Positions 25,955 to 31,980 are shown, counted from the first letter of the stretch. The stretch is DNA of 48,832 nt from a virus (IMGVR_UViG_3300018424_000034:1-48832), one strand, 5' to 3'. Notes: a model not told the origin generated them from the letters alone. Numbers and translations are program-made.

Positions 25955-26358
25955 TGTTTGATAAAAAAATTGCTTGGCCCAAGTACCAACTTATAGCTAA
26001 ACGAATCAAAGTATTTTCAATAAATGAAATTAAAACACATCCCACGCACAACGAACACAAACAATTAATCCAAAAAGATATAGACAAGAATGGATTTTTA
26101 AATCCCCCTGTTATTCGTGCATTTGATAAATGGTGTGTTAGTGGTAACCATACCTTAACTCTCATGAGCAAAGAATACGATCATTGTATTTGTTATGAAG
26201 CAATGAATACTAATGAAGAAAAATTTTTATCTCGAATAAATAAATTAGTGTGGGAAAAAATAAAAAAGGGCGAAGAAGTTCGTGACTTTGAGTTCATTTT
26301 TAATGATTCAAAGTTAAGTGCACTAATAGACTCGTGCAGAGTATTGCTAGAACCTTAA
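25954..26358 (+). CDS. ParB/Srx-like domain protein (134 aa)
   Basis: The ATG at 25954 overlaps the polymerase stop (TAATG); an upstream in-frame ATG at 25936 would lie inside the polymerase. 'KVFSINEIKTHPTHNEHKQLIQKDIDKNGFLNPPVIRAF' followed by 'WCVSGNHTLTLM' follows the ParB N-terminal plan (S-I-x-x-x-G-x-x-x-P-x-V, then a G-x-H/R). Some members of this fold are CTPases or nucleases. The C-terminal half is helical. It converges with the minus-strand gene at 26359 with no gap. Function is uncertain. Confidence 0.5.
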   Translation: MFDKKIAWPKYQLIAKRIKVFSINEIKTHPTHNEHKQLIQKDIDKNGFLNPPVIRAFDKWCVSGNHTLTLMSKEYDHCICYEAMNTNEEKFLSRINKLVWEKIKKGEEVRDFEFIFNDSKLSALIDSCRVLLEP

Positions 26359-26568
26359 TTATCCAGCAAAAGAGTGGTTTTCACCATTCTTCATATTAAT
26401 GTTAGCATATCTAACGCTATCTTCTTTTAACTGTCTGACAACTGTTTTCAATTGATCTTGTATTGAAGCCATCTCTACAGTTACATATCCGCCGTTTTCT
26501 AAGAAAGATCTATTCCACTTATTTTCAAGCTCAAGCTTCTTGGCGAACAGTTTGTTGGGTTGTAACAT
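26359..26568 (-). CDS. Small helical protein (69 aa), minus strand
   Basis: A 69-residue helical protein ('LFAKKLELENKWNRSF', 'ASIQDQLKTVVRQLKEDSVRYANI'). It overlaps the start-side neighbour by 38 bases in another frame and ends exactly where the plus-strand gene ends. It is the last of three small minus-strand genes. No family recognised. Confidence 0.55.
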   Translation of the reverse strand: MLQPNKLFAKKLELENKWNRSFLENGGYVTVEMASIQDQLKTVVRQLKEDSVRYANINMKNGENHSFAG

Positions 26569-26755
26569 CAGCTACCTCCTCGTATGTTATAAAGCAGTAA
26601 TCAGGCCTGTACATTGGCTCATCACCTACAGGATGTAACGACCCCGCTTTAACTTTATTAACGAAGTCCATACCCGCCGCATCTACGTCTGCTGCTGAGA
26701 TTGTGTTATCCCAGTACTTTCCAGCATATCTGACTTGGATACGATATGTCTTCAT
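26531..26755 (-). CDS. Small hypothetical protein (74 aa), minus strand
   Basis: A 74-residue protein: 'MKTYRIQVRYAGKYWDNTISAADVDAAGMDFVNKV...' with a beta start, then a helix. Overlaps both neighbours (ATGA-type at 26752-26755). A compact alpha/beta domain, no catalytic motif seen. Co-transcribed with the two adjoining minus genes. Confidence 0.6.
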   Translation of the reverse strand: MKTYRIQVRYAGKYWDNTISAADVDAAGMDFVNKVKAGSLHPVGDEPMYRPDYCFITYEEVADVTTQQTVRQEA

Positions 26756-27060
26756 AAGATATTATAGTGTATATCTAGCCCTTTTTCAAGACTTCCATCG
26801 GGCTTGACAGGATCTGTATGAAAACAAGAAATTTGCATTGTTAAGATGGGTATTTTATTTTCGTCCATTTTATTTTTGATTTTTTGAGCTTTAGTATTAG
26901 CAGCTTTTTTACATTCTTCAAGCGTTTTATGATATACCATTGGGCTGTCCCAAAAGTTTACGCACTTTTGACCAAGCGAATCGGATAGATCCACGACACA
27001 CATCATACCAATTAAAACCCAACCTGATATTGTAGAAATGAACATTAAGTATTTTAGCAC
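26752..27060 (-). CDS. Membrane-anchored or exported small protein (102 aa)
   Basis: The start is GTG at 27060. Residues 3-22 (KYLMFISTISGWVLIGMMCV) form a hydrophobic signal/anchor. Four Cys residues follow (C21, 'QKCVNFW', 'LEECKKAANTKAQ', 'ISCFHT'), suggesting an extracytoplasmic disulphide-linked domain. It opens the minus-strand trio from a promoter overlapping the divergent plus-strand one. A surface-active role such as exclusion of other phages is possible but unproven. Confidence 0.6.
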   Translation of the reverse strand: MLKYLMFISTISGWVLIGMMCVVDLSDSLGQKCVNFWDSPMVYHKTLEECKKAANTKAQKIKNKMDENKIPILTMQISCFHTDPVKPDGSLEKGLDIHYNIL

Positions 27061-27097
27061 TTGACATTGTTATTTACAAATTATATCTAGATAAGAT
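27061..27097. promoter_or_regulatory. Overlapping divergent promoters in a 37-base gap
   Basis: Plus strand: perfect TTGACA (27061-27066) and TATCTA (27084-27089) at 17 bases, 8 bases before the ATG at 27098, with no room for a ribosome site. Minus strand: the complement of 27080-27085 is a perfect TATAAT directed at the GTG at 27060. The two -10 elements overlap, so the promoters should be mutually exclusive. The AGATAAGATA downstream of the plus -10 recurs at 32748. Confidence 0.6.
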
Positions 27098-27349
27098 ATG
27101 ACAAAAAGTAAAGCATGGGAAGAAGCAAAAGCTAAAATTGATGACATTCTAAATAGAATGTACGATAAAGATGCTTTGGGTAATCCCTTAAATGAAAACA
27201 GCCCAGAGCTATTAGATCCAATTAATCGAATTGCTAATGTAAATATGGAGTGGAGTGGTTTTATGTTTAGACTCATTCCAGAACACATTGCTAGAAGATT
27301 AGTGTTGGACGAACTAAAAAACAGGAACAACGAACAAAGGACAAACTAA
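27098..27349 (+). CDS. Hypothetical protein, probably leaderless mRNA (83 aa)
   Basis: An 83-residue helical protein ('AWEEAKAKIDDILNRMY', 'NMEWSGFMFRLIPEHIARRLVLDEL'). First gene of a plus-strand run. The -10 element is 8 bases from the ATG and there is no Shine-Dalgarno, so the mRNA probably starts at or near the AUG. No family recognised. Confidence 0.6.
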   Translation: MTKSKAWEEAKAKIDDILNRMYDKDALGNPLNENSPELLDPINRIANVNMEWSGFMFRLIPEHIARRLVLDELKNRNNEQRTN

Positions 27350-27483
27350 TGAACGATGCAGTAGAAGGATACAAAAAACATAAAAGCGATGTAGGAACTT
27401 TAGGACTATTATTTTTATTGGTGTTTCCAAAAACATTGATGCTATTCCTAGCCTTCATAGGCTATATGGTATTTGTGTCATGA
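27349..27483 (+). CDS. Small membrane protein (44 aa)
   Basis: The ATG overlaps the preceding stop (TAATG) and the TGA overlaps the next start (ATGA). After a charged N-terminus, residues 17-43 form one long or two short hydrophobic segments (GLLFLLVFPKTLMLFLAFIG). An inner-membrane location is likely; role unknown (holin-like or accessory). Confidence 0.6.
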   Translation: MNDAVEGYKKHKSDVGTLGLLFLLVFPKTLMLFLAFIGYMVFVS

Positions 27484-27869
27484 ATAAAAAGAAAAGAGGT
27501 ACTTTGTCTAAAGAAGATAAATTGTTTTTTGAATATCAAAGAGATTTTTATAAAGCCATGAAACTTTTTATGGACAGAGGAGACATCTTACAAAAGAAAC
27601 AAAAAGATAGAGGAGCGATTGCACCAACTGAAGTATTAATGTTTTTATTATTTTGGGGTGTGTTGAAAGCTAGATTTAAAGAAGGTCAACTTGATTTTAT
27701 TTCTATGATGTTTGAAAAAATTATGTTTGATGATTGGATGAAAGACCAAATGGTAGATCCACCAACAGACATGCAAGTAGAAGTTAGAACAAAAGAAGAC
27801 TTAATAAAAGAACAAAAAGGTGAAAAAATTAAAATGCCTTGGGATAAGAAAAAGGAGACAATACACTAA
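27480..27869 (+). CDS. Hypothetical protein (129 aa)
   Basis: A basic protein coupled by ATGA and TAATG to both neighbours. The central hydrophobic helix 'PTEVLMFLLFWGVLKARF' may be amphipathic or membrane-touching. The rest is charged and helical, with a Lys-rich end. It follows a membrane peptide, so the two may act together at the membrane. No family recognised. Confidence 0.55.
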   Translation: MNKKKRGTLSKEDKLFFEYQRDFYKAMKLFMDRGDILQKKQKDRGAIAPTEVLMFLLFWGVLKARFKEGQLDFISMMFEKIMFDDWMKDQMVDPPTDMQVEVRTKEDLIKEQKGEKIKMPWDKKKETIH

Positions 27870-28138
27870 TGAATACAAGATTATTAAAAATAAACGCAAT
27901 GAAACGTTTTTCTAGATGGATGAAGATGACAGGTTATGGTCCTCATGCAATCACTCCATTCTCAAGTGTAAAAGAAATAGATAATATTTTTGCTCATCAA
28001 AAAGAAATAGATAAAAGAAATGAATTTTGTAGTAAAAGAAAATTAGGAATTGTTTCTTATCAAAGAGCAGAACATGCAGACAATTATTTAAACTATATTA
28101 TTAAAAGATATGAAAGGAGAAAACATGGACACAAATAA
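27869..28138 (+). CDS. Small basic protein (89 aa)
   Basis: An 89-residue basic protein with 'AMKRFSRWMKMTGYGPHAITPFSS' and a C-terminal Arg/Lys/His stretch. Overlaps the neighbouring reading frames by one base upstream and 14 bases downstream. Composition fits nucleic-acid binding, otherwise unknown. Confidence 0.55.
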   Translation: MNTRLLKINAMKRFSRWMKMTGYGPHAITPFSSVKEIDNIFAHQKEIDKRNEFCSKRKLGIVSYQRAEHADNYLNYIIKRYERRKHGHK

Positions 28139-28328
28139 ATGGACATCTGTTGCTATTAAAAAACCAAAGCATACAGTGTTAAAAGCTATTTGCGAAGGTA
28201 AGTATAGAGCACCTGGTGCAATGGTAGAAAAACTGATTGATGATTACTGTGATTATCAAGCAAAGAAAAAGAAAATAACAACTGAACAATTTGTAAAGGA
28301 GTTACTCAATGGCAAACATAGAGATTAA
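28125..28328 (+). CDS. Ribbon-helix-helix-like protein (67 aa)
   Basis: The ATG at 28125 was chosen for its AAGGAG ribosome site 5 bases upstream. 'WTSVAIKKPKHTVLKAICEGKYRAPGAMVEKLIDDYCDY' follows the RHH plan: a strand with alternating residues, helix 1, a turn and helix 2. Such proteins are usually dimeric DNA-binding repressors. It may regulate early phage genes. Overlaps the methyltransferase start. Confidence 0.55.
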   Translation: MDTNKWTSVAIKKPKHTVLKAICEGKYRAPGAMVEKLIDDYCDYQAKKKKITTEQFVKELLNGKHRD

Positions 28329-28977
28329 AGAAAGAAAAGGAGATAGTTTAGAGTATGGAATATTTGAAGAATGTCTTAAATTTATTAAAAACCCTGTGGG
28401 AGCGACTATGGAAGTGGGTGTCAGGGACGGATTCGGATCTAAAGTCATTATCGATGCTTGGAGAAAAACACATGAAGGAAAACCACTGGTTCATTTGGGT
28501 TTGGATCCTTATGGCAATATCGATTATAATGGTGCTGATGATTTAAAAAACGTTAAGTACGATTACACCAACGATATGAAACAGGACATGTTAGTTTATA
28601 TGTCTAAGTTTTATCCAGAATTTCATTTAATAAATTTAGATGATAAAGAATTTTTTGCTAGATTTGTAAATGGTTATCCAATTTACAGAGAAGAAAAAAT
28701 TATGATTCGTAAATATGATTTGGTACATTTAGATGGGCCACACGATACAGAGTCTGTTTTAGATGAGATCAAATGGTTTTTACCAAGAGCAGCTAAAGAA
28801 TGTTGTATTGTAATCGATGATCAAAAAGCGTTTAACCTTCAAAAAATCATTGATTTTACTAACGATTTTACATGTTTAGATAATCCAAAACATTGTAAAT
28901 TTAAACTGCAATACCTTGGAGAAAGAAAAGCTGTGTTTATGAACTTCGAGGTTGACAAAGAAGAATCAAAAACATAA
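28309..28977 (+). CDS. Class I SAM-dependent methyltransferase (Methyltransf_24-like)
   Basis: A 222-residue protein with a good ribosome site (AAAGGAG). 'ATMEVGVRDGFGSKVIIDAW' is the SAM-binding motif I, 'HLGLDPYG' carries the acidic residue of motif II, and 'YDLVHLDGPHDTESVLDEIKWFLPRA' plus 'CCIVIDD' match the DG-x-H and [IV]-x-D-D pattern of family 24 methyltransferases. Substrate unknown; relatives modify sugars or small molecules, which would fit the two glycosyltransferases. A DNA-methylase motif (NPPY) is absent. Confidence 0.75.
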   Translation: MANIEIKERKGDSLEYGIFEECLKFIKNPVGATMEVGVRDGFGSKVIIDAWRKTHEGKPLVHLGLDPYGNIDYNGADDLKNVKYDYTNDMKQDMLVYMSKFYPEFHLINLDDKEFFARFVNGYPIYREEKIMIRKYDLVHLDGPHDTESVLDEIKWFLPRAAKECCIVIDDQKAFNLQKIIDFTNDFTCLDNPKHCKFKLQYLGERKAVFMNFEVDKEESKT

Positions 28978-28985
28978 ACATAGTA

Positions 28986-29180
28986 ATGGAAATAAAATAC
29001 GACACCTGTCAGAACTGTAAAGGGAATGGTTATGTTAGAATCATTCCTTACAGTGAAACACAAACTTGTAAAGAGTGTGGCGGTGCAGGATATTTTAAGC
29101 CAATTTCCATCAACAACGAAACAGGGCCAACGGACAACCACCAGTTAAATAGTAAGGTGGATTATGGCCGAAAAGATTGA
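28986..29180 (+). CDS. DnaJ-type zinc-finger protein (64 aa)
   Basis: Two CxxCxGxG-like repeats, 'CQNCKGNGYV' and 'CKECGGAGYF', form one DnaJ-type zinc centre without a J domain. The C-terminus contains bases shared with 30863 (ACAGGGCCAACGGA). I recall that HMO-2011-type phages carry DnaJ central domain sequence near the polymerase; here it is a free-standing protein. It may be a chaperone-like or thiol-active accessory. Confidence 0.7.
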   Translation: MEIKYDTCQNCKGNGYVRIIPYSETQTCKECGGAGYFKPISINNETGPTDNHQLNSKVDYGRKD

Positions 29181-29433
29181 TCTAAAACAATCATTCATTG
29201 ATACCTTAACTATTTTAGCTACCAAGCTAAATAAACGAGAATATGACAAAGTTACTTCTGTCATGTATTCGCTACACTGCGGTGTATCCATGGGATTTGA
29301 AGTTGCAGACCCCATGCTTTTACCAACATTCGAAGAAATTTGGAATTTAACCAAGAACAAAAGGCTTAAAACACAAGCTCATGTCAAGGTTTTTAAGGTA
29401 TATGAAAATAATAAAATTCAACCAAAAAAGTAA
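29164..29433 (+). CDS. Hypothetical protein (89 aa)
   Basis: An 89-residue helical protein ('QSFIDTLTILATKLNKREYDKV', 'TFEEIWNLTKNK'). Overlaps the DnaJ-type gene by 17 bases. No motif recognised; probably a small accessory protein. Confidence 0.55.
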   Translation: MAEKIDLKQSFIDTLTILATKLNKREYDKVTSVMYSLHCGVSMGFEVADPMLLPTFEEIWNLTKNKRLKTQAHVKVFKVYENNKIQPKK

Positions 29434-29668
29434 CCCTCCAAGATGGAACTCTTGCGTCCCTGTGTGGTATGATAGGTCTATGGACGATCTAGACATATTT
29501 ATCGAGGACAACCTAAATAGTAAAACGAGATTAGATCCAGAAGCTCAAGTCGGCTTTATGGACAAGATTCTACTCTCACACGATCTGTCAGCAGCACAGA
29601 AACTAGAAGAGGATACAAGATACTATCATGAGTTACTCAGTAAATTTGTTAGAACTTATGGGCACTAA
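29402..29668 (+). CDS. Hypothetical protein (88 aa)
   Basis: The start at ATG 29402 is preferred over 29381 because it shortens the overlap and has an AAGG nearby. 'NPPRWNSCVPVWYDRSMDDLDIFIEDNL' followed by helices. Overlaps both neighbours. No family recognised. Confidence 0.5.
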   Translation: MKIIKFNQKSNPPRWNSCVPVWYDRSMDDLDIFIEDNLNSKTRLDPEAQVGFMDKILLSHDLSAAQKLEEDTRYYHELLSKFVRTYGH

Positions 29669-30077
29669 AGTAGCCACGCAAGTCCTTTTTGCAGAAAATC
29701 AACCATCCGAAGTGAAGATGTGGCAAGCCGTTGTAATGACAGCATTTGAAGATGTCACTAATAAACTATCTGATAAGAAATCCTCTATTGCAAAGTGGGA
29801 TGCTTTCAAATGGTTTCACGACAAACATGAGTTTGAAACAGTCTGCTATCTAGCTGATTTTGACGCCGATTACGTATATGAACGATACCAACGAGCTATT
29901 GATAAAGATATTATAGTCTTTACTCCACGACAATTAGCATGGGCAAGGTATTCAGAAGTTATCAATCAATATAATATTGAAACTGATAAGAAAAAACGTA
30001 GTAAGCTTAAAAAACAATTAGAAGTCGAAAGACAAAGGGTAATGAATGCGACCACTGTGCCACCAATGCCAAACTAA
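29628..30077 (+). CDS. Hypothetical protein (149 aa)
   Basis: A mostly helical protein: 'MWQAVVMTAFEDVTN', 'WDAFKWFHDKHEFETVCYLADFDADYVYERYQRAI' and a Lys/Arg-rich coil at the end. The 'W-x-x-F-x-x-W' and 'FDADYVYER' elements recall accessory proteins of marine phages with unknown roles. Overlaps upstream by 41 bases and downstream by 32. Confidence 0.55.
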   Translation: MSYSVNLLELMGTKVATQVLFAENQPSEVKMWQAVVMTAFEDVTNKLSDKKSSIAKWDAFKWFHDKHEFETVCYLADFDADYVYERYQRAIDKDIIVFTPRQLAWARYSEVINQYNIETDKKKRSKLKKQLEVERQRVMNATTVPPMPN

Positions 30078-30216
30078 ACCTGCAGATATTGTAGAAGATA
30101 AAATTCTATGGTGTGCTGTTTGTAAGGTGCATGATTTAAGAGTTAGAGGTGAGATTAAAGTTACTCGACCTGTATTGACTAATAGAACAAACAAGCGTTA
30201 TATTAATAACAGGTAG
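30046..30216 (+). CDS. 56-aa zinc-ribbon protein
   Basis: ATG at 30046 inside the end of the previous gene in another frame. It carries 'CHQC' and 'CAVC' 14 residues apart (zinc ribbon), then a basic tail (RPVLTNRTNKRYINNR). The paired CxxC motifs support it despite the overlap. It is the last gene before the long noncoding region. Confidence 0.55.
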   Translation: MRPLCHQCQTKPADIVEDKILWCAVCKVHDLRVRGEIKVTRPVLTNRTNKRYINNR

Positions 30217-30263
30217 TCTTTTTTATATTTTTTTGTGGGCTACCCCCTTTCTTTTGTTTAGTT

Positions 30264-30295
30264 AGTCCCCTGACGTATCATATGATCAGGGGACT
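30264..30295 (+). repeat. 10-bp inverted repeat AGTCCCCTGA/TCAGGGGACT
   Basis: Perfect 10-bp arms (30264-30273 and 30286-30295). The 12-base loop, together with bases of the arms, contains the short palindrome ATCATATGAT. Only TTT follows, so it is a weak terminator at best; the inner symmetry makes a protein-binding site equally possible. It lies just before TTGACA at 30302. Confidence 0.6.
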
Positions 30296-30301
30296 TTAAA
30301 C

Positions 30302-30330
30302 TTGACACTAATTTTAAAATCAAATAATTT
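30302..30330 (+). promoter_or_regulatory. TTGACA promoter candidate
   Basis: Perfect TTGACA (30302-30307), 17 bases, then TAATTT (30325-30330), a weak -10. A transcript from here would meet a terminator within about 60 bases, so either it makes a very short RNA or the -35 is part of another control site. Confidence 0.35.
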
Positions 30331-30349
30331 GTAAATCTTTTATAAACAT

Positions 30350-30396
30350 ATACCCTCAAGGTTTTTAACTGGTTTAAGCTTTGGGGGTATTTTTTT
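30350..30396 (+). terminator. Rho-independent terminator
   Basis: ATACCCTCAAG (30350-30360) pairs with CTTTGGGGGTAT (30379-30390) with one wobble and a small slip, followed directly by a run of Ts (30390-30396). The long loop can fold further. It separates the accessory operon and the short upstream promoter from the repeat region. Confidence 0.65.
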
Positions 30397-30397
30397 C

Positions 30398-30426
30398 TTG
30401 ACACATTGTGATATTATCTGTATTGG
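30398..30426 (+). promoter_or_regulatory. Extended -10 promoter TGATATTAT plus a TTGACA box
   Basis: TGATATTAT at 30409-30417 is an extended -10 like those at 1548 (TGATATAAT) and 35574 (TGATATATT), predicting a start near 30424. A TTGACA at 30398-30403 pairs only with a poor -10 (TATTGG, 30421-30426) at 17 bases. Either would transcribe the structured segment that follows. Confidence 0.5.
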
Positions 30427-30535
30427 GTACTACAGCTTTTTTGTTAAAGCTCCCTTATGGGTTAAGTTAGTAGTCCTGGGACAGCGAGAGGTGTCCTGGG
30501 ACGGAGCTGGGACAGCCCCTCTGTCCCAGCTTTTT
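30424..30535 (+). ncRNA. Candidate structured noncoding RNA ending at an intrinsic terminator
   Basis: From the predicted start the RNA can form a three-way junction. The outer stem is ACTAC/GTAGT (30429-30433 with 30470-30474), the inner stem AGCTTT/AAAGCT (30434-30439 with 30446-30451), and a small CCC-TTAT-GGG hairpin sits at 30452-30461. Two CCTGGGAC boxes follow, then the terminator hairpin. The boxes can also pair with the terminator's CTGTCCCAG arm, giving an alternative fold. No open frame of note. Not a tRNA or a class I can name. The fold is by hand only. Confidence 0.4.
30505..30535 (+). terminator. Strong rho-independent terminator
   Basis: AGCTGGGACAG (30505-30515), loop CCCCT, CTGTCCCAGCT (30521-30531): 11 perfect base pairs followed by TTTTT (30531-30535). 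It is built from two of the TGGGAC boxes. Confidence 0.8.
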
Positions 30536-30696
30536 AAGTAAAAAGATACAATTACCAACACTTTTAAGTCAAAAATAATTCCTGGGACGCTAGGACATAT
30601 AAAATACCCTTTTTTAAAGACGCAAAAAAAATTTTGGGCTGTCTTTGTGTCCCAGAGGCCAAAATCGAGCTAAAACCGTTGGTATCATTGAATAAT

Positions 30697-30720
30697 CCTG
30701 GGACAAAATCTTGTCCCAGG
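30697..30720. repeat. Perfect 10-bp inverted repeat without T-tract
   Basis: CCTGGGACAA, AATC, TTGTCCCAGG. A perfect hairpin of two boxes, but followed by GCTGTCCCAG rather than Ts, so a protein-binding site is more likely than a terminator. Confidence 0.7.
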
Positions 30721-30914
30721 GCTGTCCCAGCGTGTCCCAGAGCTGTCCTAGGAGATATTTATTAAGGTTTAATAATGGTAAGTGCCTAGGGGCTAATTAA
30801 TATATAATAATAATAATTCTCAATTTATATCTACAAAAGGGAAAATAATAACGGACAACGGTACAGGGCCAACGGAACACGTCCACGAGTGTTTATTTAG
30901 GCAAGGAAATAGGT

Positions 30915-30920
30915 TATAGT
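30915..30920 (+). promoter_or_regulatory. -10-like TATAGT close to the small terminase start
   Basis: TATAGT ends 6 bases before the ATG at 30927, and the -35 region (TTTATT, 30892-30897) is weak. There is no Shine-Dalgarno at a working distance, so the terminase mRNA may be leaderless. Confidence 0.4.
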
Positions 30921-30926
30921 ACAGCC

Positions 30927-31451
30927 ATGGGAAAACTACCAAATACACTTAAAGCAACTTCACAACTAACTCCAAAACAGAGAACGTTTGTAGATAAATA
31001 CGTTGAGAACTATGCAAAGCCTGGTTATAGTAAAGCTCAGGCAGTTAGAGATGCGGGTTATAATCCTAAAAGAGATAATGGTGCAGCTGAGATAGGTAGT
31101 AGATTACTTAATCCGAATTTAAATCCACATGTGGTACGTTATTTTGAAAAACGTCTAAACGCCGAACTAGCTATTTATGAAAAAGACAAGCTACGATCCT
31201 ACAAACAATATGAACGTATGAGAGAAGGTGCTATTGATAAGTCACAATACAATGCAGCTATCAATGCTGAAAAAAGTATAGGACAGATGGCAGGATTTTT
31301 TGTAAATAGAACTGAAGTACAACACAGTAGTTTGGAGGGCATGTCGCGTGAGCAACTTGAAAAAAGGCTTAGCGAGCTTGAACGTAAACTCGGTGATCAC
31401 AAAGAAATCATTGACGTTACGCCAGAGAGCGTTGAAATTAGCGGAGACTGA
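30927..31451 (+). CDS. Terminase small subunit (Terminase_2-like)
   Basis: A 174-residue protein. 'LTPKQRTFVDKYVENYAKPGYSKAQAVRDAGYNPKRDNGAAEIGSRLLNP' (here given as one family signature) is the DNA-binding helix-turn-helix part of Terminase_2-type small subunits. Helices for ring assembly and a Glu/Lys coil ('SREQLEKRLSELERKLG') follow. It recognises the packaging site and recruits the large subunit. The large subunit gene is 4.1 kb downstream, an unusual separation. The upstream repeat cluster is its likely DNA target. Confidence 0.85.
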   Translation: MGKLPNTLKATSQLTPKQRTFVDKYVENYAKPGYSKAQAVRDAGYNPKRDNGAAEIGSRLLNPNLNPHVVRYFEKRLNAELAIYEKDKLRSYKQYERMREGAIDKSQYNAAINAEKSIGQMAGFFVNRTEVQHSSLEGMSREQLEKRLSELERKLGDHKEIIDVTPESVEISGD

Positions 31452-31560
31452 TTTTTTTACAGCCTTCCACATGGTGCACAATCCCGATATGGTGCAATCA
31501 AGTGTTGGGATAGTTAGTATTAAAGTTAACGATAAGGACACAAATGAGGAAGAAAAATAA
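31432..31560 (+). CDS. Possible 42-aa protein between terminase and metallopeptidase
   Basis: A frame starting at TTG 31432 overlaps the end of the terminase gene and the start of the next. The peptide 'LAETDFFTAFHMVHNPDMVQSSVGIVSIKV' looks protein-like (amphipathic plus strand). It could instead be a frameshifted extension of the terminase C-terminus. Weak support; listed so the 90-base gap is explained. Confidence 0.3.
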   Translation: MKLAETDFFTAFHMVHNPDMVQSSVGIVSIKVNDKDTNEEEK

Positions 31561-31954
31561 TAAACACTTCAAACAAATGAAGCCTATTGAAGTGGAGACA
31601 ACAGGATTGCCTGATAAAGTTAGAGTTGGTTATAAAGATATTAAAATTAAATATGTAAGGCCAGATTTTAAGAAGTGGCAGATGACTGATTGTTTCGGTG
31701 AATACGATTACAGACAGAACTTAATACACATTCAACATGACCTTTGTGGCCAGGAGCGAGTTAATACAATATTCCATGAAATCATGCATGCAGCCGTTCA
31801 AGTTAGTGGTTTGAACCAGGAGAAGTGTGCTCTTGAAAAAGATGAACATGAGGAATCTGTTGTAAATGTATTATCAAATATGATGATGGCTGTCTTCAGA
31901 GATAACCCTTGGCTTATTAAAATGATAGAAAAAGATATAGAAAACACAGATTAA
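31544..31954 (+). CDS. HExxH zinc metallopeptidase-like protein
   Basis: A 136-residue protein. 'FHEIMHAAV' gives HEIMH at residues 78-82 (zinc ligands and catalytic Glu). 'EHEESVVNVLSNMM' about 20 residues later provides a plausible third ligand Glu, as in SprT/IrrE-type phage peptidase domains. 'NLIHIQHDL' precedes it. Substrate unknown; it might act on host regulators or virion proteins. Follows the small terminase gene. Confidence 0.7.
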   Translation: MRKKNNKHFKQMKPIEVETTGLPDKVRVGYKDIKIKYVRPDFKKWQMTDCFGEYDYRQNLIHIQHDLCGQERVNTIFHEIMHAAVQVSGLNQEKCALEKDEHEESVVNVLSNMMMAVFRDNPWLIKMIEKDIENTD

Positions 31955-31980
31955 AACTATAACCTTGCCCTGTTGCTTTC

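Larger units (their letters stand above)
30475..30751. repeat. Cluster of about 11 TGGGAC/GTCCCA boxes
   Basis: CTGGGAC in direct orientation at 30476, 30496, 30507, 30582 and 30698; the complementary orientation, (C/G/T)TGTCCCAG, at 30521, 30647, 30711, 30722 and 30732, with a degenerate CTGTCCTAG at 30743. Two pairs make perfect inverted repeats (30505-30531 and 30697-30720). Such density in an AT-rich genome is not chance. It lies directly upstream of the small terminase gene, so terminase-binding (cosB/pac-like) or origin iterons are the leading ideas. Confidence 0.75.
30217..30926. other. 710-base noncoding, structure-rich region before the small terminase gene
   Basis: No convincing gene on either strand. 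It holds, in order: a 10-bp inverted repeat (30264-30295), TTGACA with a weak -10, a terminator (30350-30396), another TTGACA and an extended -10 (TGATATTAT, 30409-30417), a candidate structured RNA, a second terminator (30505-30535), and further TGGGAC/GTCCCA boxes to 30751. A purine/AT-rich part and a GGCCAACGG motif follow. It is by far the longest gene-free stretch and the most structured. Confidence 0.75.

Noticed and set aside
25954-26358. Integrase, repressor or partition system indicating a prophage
   Set aside because: The ParB-like domain alone is weak evidence, there is no ParA or integrase, and no attachment-like repeat flanks it.
30421-30540. tRNA or tmRNA in the structured region
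   Set aside because: No T-arm consensus (GTTCGAATC-like), no 7-bp acceptor stem and no CCA-compatible end; only a three-way junction of short stems.
30475-30751. CRISPR array made of the TGGGAC boxes
   Set aside because: Boxes are too short (7-10 bases), alternate in orientation and spacing is irregular (about 10 to over 100 bases).
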